Below the pieces are notes generated by a model that was not told the DNA's origin, searched no databases, and saw only the letters and a list, made by a program, of their open reading frames with translations. From positions 21,080 to 85,079 of the forward strand of contig CAIYWC010000217.1 of assembly GCA_903929795.1 (NCBI GenBank): DNA of 64,000 bases, read 5' to 3'. Positions within the stretch are counted from its first letter, which is position 1; the number at the start of each line of letters is the position of its first letter. Both the position numbers and the translations under genes were made by a program. This DNA comes from an uncultured Myxococcales bacterium (GTDB lineage Bacteria > Myxococcota_A > UBA9042). Below, in pieces: positions 44,308 through 52,902 of the stretch.

Positions 44308-44348
44308 GAGGAATTCACCATTCATTTCAAATCATTGCCCGAGACGCG

Positions 44349-44403
44349 GTCATTGACTGCTGAGTCACTGACTGGTGGGTCATTGACTTTGCGGTCAGTC
44401 ATC
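44349..44403 (+). promoter_or_regulatory. Cluster of TGACT/AGTCA repeats, probable TetR operator
   Basis: Between the divergent cupin and TetR genes the motif TCA(T/C)TGACT and its complement occur four times in 55 bp, including inverted pairs such as TGACT-GCTG-AGTCA. Local autoregulators of efflux operons usually bind such sites. The direct link to this TetR protein is inferred from position. Confidence 0.5.
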
Positions 44404-44463
44404 GTTACCTTGCCCGTGCTTGACGCGCTGCGTCACGCGATCACTCGCCGGAAGCAGTCTACC

Positions 44464-45177
44464 ATGGCACGCGCCGCCAATCCGCACCTCAAACAGCAAC
44501 TCGTTGACGCCGCGACGGAGATCTTCGCGACGCACGGGCTCGCGGCCGCGCGCGTGAGCGACATTACCGATCGCGCCGGGACGTCGAAGGGCGCATTCTA
44601 CCTGCATTTTGCCTCCAAGGAAGCCGCGTACGTGGCGATCGCCCGGCTGTTCCTGGACCAGCTGCTGGCGCTCCTGCGCTGCCAGGACGAGTCGATGTGC
44701 GAGGCGATCACCGCGGGCGAGCTGGATCGCGTCGCGGAGGCGGACGCGCAGTTCATGGATTTCCTGTGGCAGCACCGCCGGCCGCTGGCGATGGTGCTGG
44801 ATGGCGCCGTGGGCACGCCGTTCGCGTCGATGCAGGACGAGTTCATCGACTCCGTGCTCAGCCACATGCGCGAGTCGGTCAGCCAGCACAACAAGGCGTT
44901 TCCGGCGCTCGCCGGCGTGATGGACCCGGAATTCGCCGCGACGATGGCGACCGGCATCGTCTTTATGTACGCGCGGCGCATCATCCGCGAGCATCGCCCG
45001 CCGTTCGCCGCTGAGCACCTGATGGCGTTTCGCGGGCTGATCGCCGCGGGTCAGCCGACTGAACTAGCTGAACTGATTCGTCAAACTGATTTCACCCGCA
45101 CCTCGCCCGCTGATTCCGCTCACCCCGCTGTCGCCCGTGCTTCTGCACCGCAGCCCCCGCCCGCCGACGTCCCCTGA
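44464..45177 (+). CDS. TetR-family regulator of the efflux operon
   Basis: 237 residues. N-terminal helix-turn-helix: L-V-D-A-A-T-E-I-F-A-T-H-G-L, V-S-D-I-T-D-R-A-G-T-S-K-G-A-F-Y-L-H-F, then K-E-A-A-Y. The remainder is the helical ligand and dimer domain, ending in a Pro/Ala-rich tail. The adaptor gene begins 22 bp later, so it is almost certainly the local repressor of the RND operon. The frame is open far upstream, but the family N-terminus and the operator-like repeats before the ATG favour this start. Confidence 0.9.
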   Translation: MARAANPHLKQQLVDAATEIFATHGLAAARVSDITDRAGTSKGAFYLHFASKEAAYVAIARLFLDQLLALLRCQDESMCEAITAGELDRVAEADAQFMDFLWQHRRPLAMVLDGAVGTPFASMQDEFIDSVLSHMRESVSQHNKAFPALAGVMDPEFAATMATGIVFMYARRIIREHRPPFAAEHLMAFRGLIAAGQPTELAELIRQTDFTRTSPADSAHPAVARASAPQPPPADVP

Positions 45178-45199
45178 CGCCGTCTGAAACCGTGCCACG

Positions 45200-46360
45200 A
45201 TGAAAGTCCGCCTGATGCTTCTGTCCCTCGTCGTGCTGGTCGTCGCCGTCCTCGGCGTGATCGGCTTGAAAATCAAGAGTAAAATCGCGAACAAGGCGGC
45301 GGTTGTCGCGGAAGGTCAGGCGCGCGAGGCCAGCGCGAACGCCAAGGCGGCGCCCAAGATCGTGCTGCCGGAAGCGGGTCCGCTGACGGAGGTGCTGCAT
45401 GTCGGCGGCACGCTGCGGCCGGAAGCCGAGGTCGATCTGGCCTTCAAGATGCCCGGGCGCGTCGTGGAAGTGCCCGTGAAGAAAGGCGATATTGTCCTGG
45501 AAGGCGCCGTGCTGGCGCGCATCGATCCGCGCGACGTGGAAGCGCAGGCGGAGCAGATCAAGGCGGGCATGGCGGCGGCCAAGGCGCAGGCGGGCATGGC
45601 GACGGACGCGCTGCGGCGTTCCAAGAACCTGGTGGCGGCGGGCGCGGCGACGGAGCAGCAGGTCGTGATGGCCGGCGGCCAGGCGAACCTGACCGCCGCG
45701 TCGATCGCGCAAGTGGAAGCGCAGGGCAAGGCCGTGGACCTGATGAAGCTGGAGACCAAGCTGGTGGCGCCGATCGGCGGCGTAGTCGTGCGTGCGCCGT
45801 CCGCTCCGGGCTTTTTTGCCGCGCCGGGCAACCCGTATTTTCGCATCGAGCGGCTGACGACGCTGAAATTCACGGCGAACGTCGCCGATCGCGATGCGTC
45901 GCGCTTGAAGACCGGCGTGGCGATCGCGCTGGAGACCGACAACGGCATCCAGGCGACCGGCACGATTGACATGCTGATTCCCAGCGCAGATCCCATGACC
46001 CGCCGCGTGCCGCTGGAGGCGTCGGTGCCCAATCCGGACGGCAAGCTGATCGCGGGTTCCTACGTCGAGGGCAAGGTCGAAGTGAACGCGCCGCACAACG
46101 TGGCGATTCCGTCCACCGCGCTGCTGACCGGCGACGCGGCGGCGGTGCTGGTCATCGTCGAGGGCAAGCTCGTGCGCCGGCCGGTGACGCTGCTGCGGAC
46201 CGAGAAGGACAAGCTGCTGGTCACCTCCGGGCTGGCGCTGACGGACCTGCTGGTGGCGAATCCGGGCGCGACCTGGCGCGAAGGCGATGCCCTGCCGGCC
46301 GACACGGTGCTGCCGCATGCGGGTGCGTCCTCGCCGCGCGATCCGTCGCCAACGAATTGA
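45200..46360 (+). CDS. RND efflux periplasmic adaptor (membrane fusion protein)
   Basis: 386 residues. An N-terminal membrane anchor (about 5-25), then lipoyl-like and hairpin regions: L-A-F-K-M-P-G-R-V-V-E-V-P-V-K-K-G-D, R-I-D-P-R-D-V-E-A-Q, an Ala-rich coiled hairpin and A-P-I-G-G-V-V-V-R, followed by beta-barrel and membrane-proximal domains. It bridges the inner-membrane pump and outer-membrane channel encoded by the next gene as one protein. 58 bp separate the two. No Cys lipobox, so anchoring is by the uncleaved helix. Confidence 0.92.
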   Translation: MKVRLMLLSLVVLVVAVLGVIGLKIKSKIANKAAVVAEGQAREASANAKAAPKIVLPEAGPLTEVLHVGGTLRPEAEVDLAFKMPGRVVEVPVKKGDIVLEGAVLARIDPRDVEAQAEQIKAGMAAAKAQAGMATDALRRSKNLVAAGAATEQQVVMAGGQANLTAASIAQVEAQGKAVDLMKLETKLVAPIGGVVVRAPSAPGFFAAPGNPYFRIERLTTLKFTANVADRDASRLKTGVAIALETDNGIQATGTIDMLIPSADPMTRRVPLEASVPNPDGKLIAGSYVEGKVEVNAPHNVAIPSTALLTGDAAAVLVIVEGKLVRRPVTLLRTEKDKLLVTSGLALTDLLVANPGATWREGDALPADTVLPHAGASSPRDPSPTN

Positions 46361-46418
46361 ACTTCCATTTGATTTTCTCCCTCCGCTTCTGCCCGTCTCG
46401 CGGGCCACGAGTTGCACC

Positions 46419-49400
46419 ATGACACTCTCCGATGTCGCGATCCGGCGCCCGGTCTTCACCCTCGTCCTCATGCTCGCCCTCATGGTCATGGGCATCATGA
46501 GCATTCGCTCGCTCGGCACGGATCTGTTTCCGGACGTGACGTTTCCGGTCGTGACGATCACCACGATTTACCCCGGCGCGTCGCCCGGCGAGATCGAGCA
46601 GCAGATCACCAAGCCGCTGGAAGACGCGTGCTCGAGCGTCAACGATCTGGACACGATCCGCTCCTTCTCGCGCGAATCGGTCTCGACCGTGTTGATTTTG
46701 TTCAAGCTTTCCGCGAACATCGATCGCGCGACCCAGGAAGTGCGCGAGCGTGTGGCGGCGATTCGGTCCAACCTGCCGACCGATGTGCGCGAGCCGTCGA
46801 TCCGCCGCGTGGACATGGGCGCGACGCCGATCCGCACGTACGTCGCCACCGGCGCGGGCATGTCCAAGGAGCAGCTCCGGCGCATCACCGAGGACATCCT
46901 GAAGCCGCAGATCGAGCGCGTGCCGGGCGTGGCGGCGCTGGAAGTGATCGGTGGCCGCGATCGCGAAGTGCGGGTCGAGCTGGACCGCCGCCGTCTGGAC
47001 GCGCTGAACCTGCCGCTGACGGCGGTTGTGGACAAGCTGCGGGCGGAGAATCTCAACATTCCCGCGGGGCATTTTGAGTCCGGCAAGCAGGAAATCAGCG
47101 TGCGCATGGCCGGCGACCTGGGCACGGCGGAGGAAGTCGCGGACATCGTGATGGCGACGACGCCCGCGGGAACACCGGTGTACCTGCGCGATATTGCCGA
47201 TATCAAAGACGATTTTGTCGAGCCCCGCACGACGATCCGCGCCAATGGCGAGGAAGCTGTGGCGTTTGAGATCATCAAGCAGTCGGGCACGAACACGATC
47301 GAAGTCTCTGATTTGGTGGGTAAAAAGCTCGACGACTTGCTGAAGGCGCACGTGCTGCCCGCCGGCTATGCGCCCAAGCTGATCGTCGACCAGAGCACGT
47401 TCATCCGCGAAAACGCCCATGAAGTGGAGATCGCCATCGTGTTCGGCGGCGCGATGGCGATCCTCATCATCATGCTGTTCATGCTCGACATGCGCTCGAC
47501 ATTCATCTCGGCGCTCGCGCTGCCGACGTCGGTGGTGGGCACGTTCTGGATCATGTCGATGCTCGGGTTTACGCTGAACATGATGACTTTGCTGGCTTTG
47601 TCGCTGGCGATCGGCTTGTTGATCGACGACGCGGTGGTGGTGCGGGAAAACATCTTCCGGCATTTGGAAGCCGGCGATGACCCGTTCACGGCGGCGTCCA
47701 AGGGCACCAGCGAGATCGCGCTGGCGGTCTTTGCCACGACGCTGACGATCGTCGCCGTGTTCATGCCGGTCGCGTTCATGTCCGGCGTCGTCGGGCAGTT
47801 CTTCAAGCAATTCGGCATGACCGTGTCGGCGGCAGTGCTGCTGTCGCTTTTCGTCGCGTTCACGCTGGACCCGATGCTGTCGTCCAAATTGGCTGTGAAA
47901 ATCGACCATTCCAAGCAGCGCGCGCTGCCGGTGCGGTTCTTTGAGGCCATGCACCAGGCGATGGAGGACGCGTACATCACGCTGCTGCGGCTGTCCGTGC
48001 GCCACCGGTTCGTGACCGTTCTGCTGGCGTTGGCGGTGCTCATCGGCTCGTTCGGGCTGGTCAAGCTGATGGGCGCAGACTTCATGGCGCCCGAAGATCG
48101 CGGCCAGTTCGTTGTGCAAATCGAGCTGGAGCCGGGCGCGTCGCTGGCAGAATCCTCGCGGCGGACGGAAGCGGCGGAGCGCAAGATGCTGGAAGACAAG
48201 AACATTGTGACGGTCTACTCCAAGCTGGGACCCAACGGCGAAGTGAACAAGGTCCAGTGGCGCGTCGTGGCGAACCAAAAAAATGAGCGCAAGGAGACGC
48301 TGGAAGACCTGAAGGCGTGGACGCGCAAGTGCCTGGCGGGCGTTGGCGCGCGCGTGTCGATTGAGCCGCCGCCGTTTGTGGAAGGCTTGCCCGCGGGCGC
48401 GCCGCTGCAAATTCAAGTCCGTGGGTCGGACATGGCGAACCTGGAGCGCGACGCGGCGAACATCGAGGCGATGACGCGCAAGGTGCCGGGACTGTCGGAC
48501 GTGCAGGTGGGCTACTCACCCGGGCGGCCGGAGCAGATTGTGCGGATCAACCGCGAAAAAGCTGCGGATTTGGGGATTCCGGTCGCGCTGATCGCGCGCA
48601 CGCTGCGGGCGGCGCTGGAAGGCGAGGAGGCCGGCAAGCTGCGCGTGTCGGCGCAAAGCACCAAGGAGGTCAAGATTCGGGTGCGGCTGCGCGATGACGA
48701 TCGGCTGGCGATCCAGAAGCTGCTGGACGTCCAGATCGCGACGCCGAAGGGCTTTGTGCCGCTGTCGCTGTTGGCGTCGGTGGAGCCGCAGGCCGGCCCG
48801 CAGGTGATTGAGCGCCAGGACCGGACGCGGCAAATCAGCGTGACGGCGGCGCCGACCACGCGGTCGCTGGGCGAAGTGCTGGGTGATCTGGAGCCAAACC
48901 TGATCAAGTACAAGTTCGCGGGCGATGGATACTACCAGCTGGATGGGCAGGTGAAACAGATGCGAGAGTCCAATGATTCCATGAATGTAGCGCTGCTGCT
49001 GGGCGTTATTTTCATTTTCCTGATTCTGGCAGCGCAATTCGAGTCGTTCTTGCACCCGTTCACGATCATGCTGGCGCTGCCGCTGGCGCTCATCGGCGCG
49101 ATCATCGGGCTGTTCCTGACCGACCGCACGGTGTCGATGGGCAGCATGATCGGCGTGATCTTGCTGATGGGCTTGGTGACCAAGAACGGCATTTTGCTGG
49201 TGGACGCGGCGCTGCAGAACCAGCGCGACGGCATGTCGGCGATCGACGCGGTGGTGGACGCGGGGAGAAAGCGGCTACGGCCGATCCTGATGACGTCCGC
49301 TGCCATGGTGCTGGGCATGTTGCCGACGGCGACCAACAACGGCCCGGGTTCGGAATTCCGCTCGCCGATGGCGATCGCGGTGATCGGCGGCGTGCTGACG

Positions 49401-50984
49401 TCCACGTTGCTGACGCTGCTGGTGCTGCCGTCCGTGTTCCTGTGGTTTGATTCGCTGCGCAACCTGCCGGCGAAGGTGCTGCGCCTGGTGACGGGCAAGA
49501 AGCCAGCGCCGCCGCAAGTCCGCGAATTCCCTGGGACGACCGTGCTGCCACCGCTGGCCGAGCCGCTGCGTGCGGACGTGTTCGGCAAGCTTGTCGTGCT
49601 GCTGCTGGCCGGCGCGGTGCTGCTCCCGAGCGCGCGCGCGGACGCGGACGTACCGCAAGTGACGGTGGCCGTGGCGCAGACGCCGACGCAGGCTGCGGTG
49701 CCGGTGGGGCTGAAGCTGGAGGACGCGATCGCCCAAGCGCTGGAACGCAATGGCGATCTGGAGGTGGCAAAGGCCAAGCTGGATGAGGCGGGCGCCACCC
49801 GGCAAAAAGTCCTGACCGCCTGGCTGCCGGACATCAAGGCGGTGGGCACGTATGCGCACAACTCGGCGGAGCAAAAGTTCGACATCGGCGCGATGGCGTC
49901 GGGGATGGCGGGCGCATTTGGCCTGCCGCCGCTGTCGAGCGCCCAGACGGCGATGCTGGGGCCGCCGATTCTGCTGCAGCGGATGGACACGGTCTCCGCG
50001 GTTGTGAACCTGGACCAGACGATTTTTGCCATCAGCCCGATCCTGGCCGCCGACGCGATGGACAAGGGTCTGGAAGCGCAGCGCACGGGCCTGGAAGCGG
50101 CCAAGCGCGAGATCGTCTACCAGCTGACCAACGTTTGGCTGAATTTCCAGGGACTGGACCGGCTGATTGCGGCGGCGGAGCGTGCAGTGGACCTGGCGGA
50201 TCGGCGGATCGCGATTGCCAAGGTGCGCAAAGGCCAAGGCACGGAGGCGGAACTGCCGTCGCTGCGCGCCAAAGTGGAGCGCAACCGCGCCGAGCAGGAC
50301 CTGCTGCATGCGCGCCAGGCGCAAGCCCAGCTGCTGCAAATCGCCTCGATCCTGACCCACGCGCCGGCGCCGGAGCGGCTGGCGCCCGTGGGCGAAGTGG
50401 CGCCGATTCCCGGCAAGCTGAGCGACTGGATCGACGCGGCGCGCGCCCAGCGCCCGGACCTGCTGGCGCGTCGCCAGGCCGTGGCGGCGGCGAATGCCAT
50501 GACGCGCGAAGCCGAGCTGCGCTGGGTGCCCATGCTGGCGGGATCGGCGTACGTGCGGGCGAGCGACACCAAGGCGTTTGCGCCGGATTACGTGATTTGG
50601 CAGGCGAGCCTGAACCTCGTGCTGCCGCTGTTTGACCGCGGGCTGCGGTACGCGGACGCCAAGGAGCGGCGGGCTTCCGCCGCGCGGCTGCAGCAGGAGC
50701 TGGACAAGGCGGACGCGGACCTGGAAAACCAGGTGCGGCAGGCGGCGCTGGACGCGGACGCGGCGGCGGACGCGCTGCGGCTGGCGACCGAGCAGACGGT
50801 CATCGCGCGGCGCGGGGCGGACATCACCGGCAAAGCCTATGTCGCGGGCGCGGTGACCAGTCTGGAGTTGGCCGAGGCGGACACGAACCAGCGGCTGGCC
50901 GAGGAAAATGAGGAACGCGAGCGGATCGGCCTGGCGATGGCGCAGTTGAAGTTGCGACACCTGACGGGCGCGGTGCGGTACTGA
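46419..50984 (+). CDS. RND efflux pump fused to TolC-type outer-membrane channel
   Basis: 1521 residues in one frame. Residues 1 to about 1010 are a complete HAE1-type RND pump: twelve-helix layout, A-I-G-L-L-I-D-D-A-V-V-V-R-E-N-I with proton-relay D403/D404, and two periplasmic porter regions. A roughly 40-residue linker leads to a hydrophobic stretch (1055-1072, F-G-K-L-V-V-L-L-L-A-G-A-V-L-L then A-R-A-D-A) that looks like a Sec signal peptide. The remainder is an outer-membrane efflux protein (about 440 residues) with two OEP halves: L-E-D-A-I-A-Q-A-L-E-R-N and later A-R-A-Q-R-P-D-L-L-A-R-R. In-frame GTG 49578-49580 precedes the signal but has no ribosome site. Pump and channel must reach different membranes, so cleavage at the internal signal or internal initiation is likely. 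Confidence 0.93.
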   Translation: MTLSDVAIRRPVFTLVLMLALMVMGIMSIRSLGTDLFPDVTFPVVTITTIYPGASPGEIEQQITKPLEDACSSVNDLDTIRSFSRESVSTVLILFKLSANIDRATQEVRERVAAIRSNLPTDVREPSIRRVDMGATPIRTYVATGAGMSKEQLRRITEDILKPQIERVPGVAALEVIGGRDREVRVELDRRRLDALNLPLTAVVDKLRAENLNIPAGHFESGKQEISVRMAGDLGTAEEVADIVMATTPAGTPVYLRDIADIKDDFVEPRTTIRANGEEAVAFEIIKQSGTNTIEVSDLVGKKLDDLLKAHVLPAGYAPKLIVDQSTFIRENAHEVEIAIVFGGAMAILIIMLFMLDMRSTFISALALPTSVVGTFWIMSMLGFTLNMMTLLALSLAIGLLIDDAVVVRENIFRHLEAGDDPFTAASKGTSEIALAVFATTLTIVAVFMPVAFMSGVVGQFFKQFGMTVSAAVLLSLFVAFTLDPMLSSKLAVKIDHSKQRALPVRFFEAMHQAMEDAYITLLRLSVRHRFVTVLLALAVLIGSFGLVKLMGADFMAPEDRGQFVVQIELEPGASLAESSRRTEAAERKMLEDKNIVTVYSKLGPNGEVNKVQWRVVANQKNERKETLEDLKAWTRKCLAGVGARVSIEPPPFVEGLPAGAPLQIQVRGSDMANLERDAANIEAMTRKVPGLSDVQVGYSPGRPEQIVRINREKAADLGIPVALIARTLRAALEGEEAGKLRVSAQSTKEVKIRVRLRDDDRLAIQKLLDVQIATPKGFVPLSLLASVEPQAGPQVIERQDRTRQISVTAAPTTRSLGEVLGDLEPNLIKYKFAGDGYYQLDGQVKQMRESNDSMNVALLLGVIFIFLILAAQFESFLHPFTIMLALPLALIGAIIGLFLTDRTVSMGSMIGVILLMGLVTKNGILLVDAALQNQRDGMSAIDAVVDAGRKRLRPILMTSAAMVLGMLPTATNNGPGSEFRSPMAIAVIGGVLTSTLLTLLVLPSVFLWFDSLRNLPAKVLRLVTGKKPAPPQVREFPGTTVLPPLAEPLRADVFGKLVVLLLAGAVLLPSARADADVPQVTVAVAQTPTQAAVPVGLKLEDAIAQALERNGDLEVAKAKLDEAGATRQKVLTAWLPDIKAVGTYAHNSAEQKFDIGAMASGMAGAFGLPPLSSAQTAMLGPPILLQRMDTVSAVVNLDQTIFAISPILAADAMDKGLEAQRTGLEAAKREIVYQLTNVWLNFQGLDRLIAAAERAVDLADRRIAIAKVRKGQGTEAELPSLRAKVERNRAEQDLLHARQAQAQLLQIASILTHAPAPERLAPVGEVAPIPGKLSDWIDAARAQRPDLLARRQAVAAANAMTREAELRWVPMLAGSAYVRASDTKAFAPDYVIWQASLNLVLPLFDRGLRYADAKERRASAARLQQELDKADADLENQVRQAALDADAAADALRLATEQTVIARRGADITGKAYVAGAVTSLELAEADTNQRLAEENEERERIGLAMAQLKLRHLTGAVRY

Positions 50985-51065
50985 AGGCCCCCGGCAGATC
51001 GAATCGCGCTGGTGCGCGTCGGAGCGGGGAGTGCCGGGATCCTCCGGCCGCTTGAGGAGTCTGCC

Positions 51066-51698
51066 ATGCGTTGCATCCCCCTGTTCGTGATTGCCAGCCT
51101 GCTGGTCCTTTGTGCCTGCCGCGAGCCGCCCCCGCCGGTGCCTGTTCCGGAGGCGCCGCCGACCCCGGAAGCGCCGCCGCCGGTGGCCTTGACGCCGACG
51201 GACGCGCCGCCGCCATCCAGCCCGACGACGGCTGCGGCGCCCGTGGCGATTACGCCGCTGATCGCGAACGGCGCGAGATTCCAGTTTGCATTCCGAGAGT
51301 CAGCTGACGTGCTGAAGTTCCAGACCGCGCGCTGCACCGCGCAAGCCCACGGCGACGCGGCGCAGGTGGCGGCGTGTCTGGACGCCATCGCGCGGGAGAG
51401 CGCGCACGAAGGCATCCGGTTCGAGAAGAGCGGCGAGAAGCTGGAGTGGGTGTCCTATGGCCAAGCCCCTGACGGCAAAGAGGAAATCTACCTGCGTGCG
51501 CCGATCGCCCTGCTGGACGCGCCGGCGAACGAGCTGCATTTCCGGCCCGACGGACCGCTGACCGGAAAGCAGGCGGCCGAGGGAGGTTTTGACAAGCTGC
51601 CGGAGGGTAAGTTCATGATTGTCAAGGCGATGGATGCCCGGACGCTGGTCATGGAGGCGCCGCCGCCCAAGGGCGCGCTGGTCTTTCACCGCCAGTAA
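51066..51698 (+). CDS. Hypothetical lipoprotein with Pro-rich linker
   Basis: 210 residues. GAGGAG before the ATG; signal with lipobox V-L-C-A-C, then a Pro/Glu/Ala/Thr linker of about 55 residues and a C-terminal domain of unknown family (R-F-Q-F-A-F-R-E-S, L-E-W-V-S-Y, L-V-F-H-R-Q end). It has two Cys that could pair (T-A-R-C and V-A-A-C). Possibly co-expressed with the efflux genes 81 bp upstream, but nothing shows a shared function. Confidence 0.7.
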   Translation: MRCIPLFVIASLLVLCACREPPPPVPVPEAPPTPEAPPPVALTPTDAPPPSSPTTAAAPVAITPLIANGARFQFAFRESADVLKFQTARCTAQAHGDAAQVAACLDAIARESAHEGIRFEKSGEKLEWVSYGQAPDGKEEIYLRAPIALLDAPANELHFRPDGPLTGKQAAEGGFDKLPEGKFMIVKAMDARTLVMEAPPPKGALVFHRQ

Positions 51699-51769
51699 CG
51701 GGTGCGGGGCGCGCTGCCGCACTTGCCATTGCGGTGGCGGCCGGGCATCGTGGCGCCGGAGGAGCTGCC

Positions 51770-52891
51770 ATGACTGCTTGCGCGCCGCGTTTTCGCCTGT
51801 TTCTGCCCGCGCTCACGTGTGCGCTTGGGGCCTGCGCGCACGCCGCCGCGCCGGGGGCGATCGACGCCGATGCAGCTGACACTGCCGCACCCGTCGATGC
51901 CGCACCGCTGGCAACTGCTTGGCCAGTTGGCTCCACGTCTGCCGATTGGACCGACGCGACCCGCCCGACGCCGGCCAATGGCGACACGCCGGGTCACGCC
52001 GGCCGGCATCTGCCCGTCCAGATCTGGTATCCGGCTGCCGGCAGTCCGGGCGGCGATGTCCTCGACAAGGCGACGCCCGCGGCAGGCGGCTTTCCACTTG
52101 TGCTGTTTGTCCACGGCTCGTCGGGAACGCCCAGCGTGTATTCCGGAATCTGTAGTCGTCTCGCGGCCTTGGGTTACATCGTCGCCGCCGCCGATTTTCC
52201 GCTGACCTCGCTCCTGACCGATGGCGGGCCTTCCGATTGGCATGCCGAGGACCAGCAGGTCGACCTGGGCTTCCTGGCGGATCAGATGTTCGGTGCCGCC
52301 GTGCCGCCGCTGCTGGCCGGGCATGTCGATGCGACGCCGGGTTACGCGGTCGTCGGCCATTCCACCGGCGGGGCGGTCGCGCTGCTGGCCGCGTTTCGCC
52401 CGGATGGCCACGACGACCGCGTGCGGGCGATCGTCGATATTTCCGGTGATTCCTGTTTCTTTGCCCCGACTTTCTTCGCCACGCGCGCCGTCCCGCTGCT
52501 GGCCGTTGGTGCGACACGCGACTTGCTGGTCCCGGCGCCGAACAACCCGGTCCGTGCGTTCCAACTCGCTGGTTCTCCTGCGGTTTTGGCGGTGCTGCAA
52601 GGCGGAACGCACCTACAGGTCACGGACCTCGGGCTGGCGGATCCGACCGACAGCACGCCGACGGGCCTGACCGATCCGCTGGCGCAGACGATGGCGGCGT
52701 GGGGCACGGCGGATGCCTGCCGGCCGATTCCGCCCGCGGGCACTGAGCCGCTGCTGGACCACGACGTGCAGCGCGACCTGACCGCGCAGATCGCCCGCGC
52801 GTTCCTGGATGCGCACGTCAAGGGCGCGCCCGCGGGGCTGACGGCGCTGCTGGCGGCCGGCGATCCGCGGATGGTTCTGCAGTCCAAATAG
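51770..52891 (+). CDS. Exported alpha/beta hydrolase (dienelactone/PAF-AH-like)
   Basis: 373 residues. GGAGGAG before the ATG; export signal ending in G-A-C-A, probably a lipoprotein. Oxyanion region L-F-V-H-G-S-S-G-T, nucleophile elbow V-G-H-S-T-G-G-A-V, an acid candidate in G-A-T-R-D-L-L-V-P and a His in G-G-T-H-L-Q-V-T. The arrangement fits the chlorophyllase/PAF-acetylhydrolase/dienelactone hydrolase group, all esterases. A Thr/Ala/Pro linker follows the signal. It converges with the VWA gene over 11 bp. Confidence 0.83.
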   Translation: MTACAPRFRLFLPALTCALGACAHAAAPGAIDADAADTAAPVDAAPLATAWPVGSTSADWTDATRPTPANGDTPGHAGRHLPVQIWYPAAGSPGGDVLDKATPAAGGFPLVLFVHGSSGTPSVYSGICSRLAALGYIVAAADFPLTSLLTDGGPSDWHAEDQQVDLGFLADQMFGAAVPPLLAGHVDATPGYAVVGHSTGGAVALLAAFRPDGHDDRVRAIVDISGDSCFFAPTFFATRAVPLLAVGATRDLLVPAPNNPVRAFQLAGSPAVLAVLQGGTHLQVTDLGLADPTDSTPTGLTDPLAQTMAAWGTADACRPIPPAGTEPLLDHDVQRDLTAQIARAFLDAHVKGAPAGLTALLAAGDPRMVLQSK

Positions 52892-52902
52892 CTGGAATTA
52901 CG

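Noticed and set aside
46221..48416. 731-codon minus-strand open frame
   Set aside because: Lies antisense to the RND pump; His/Gln/Arg-rich composition typical of antisense translation.
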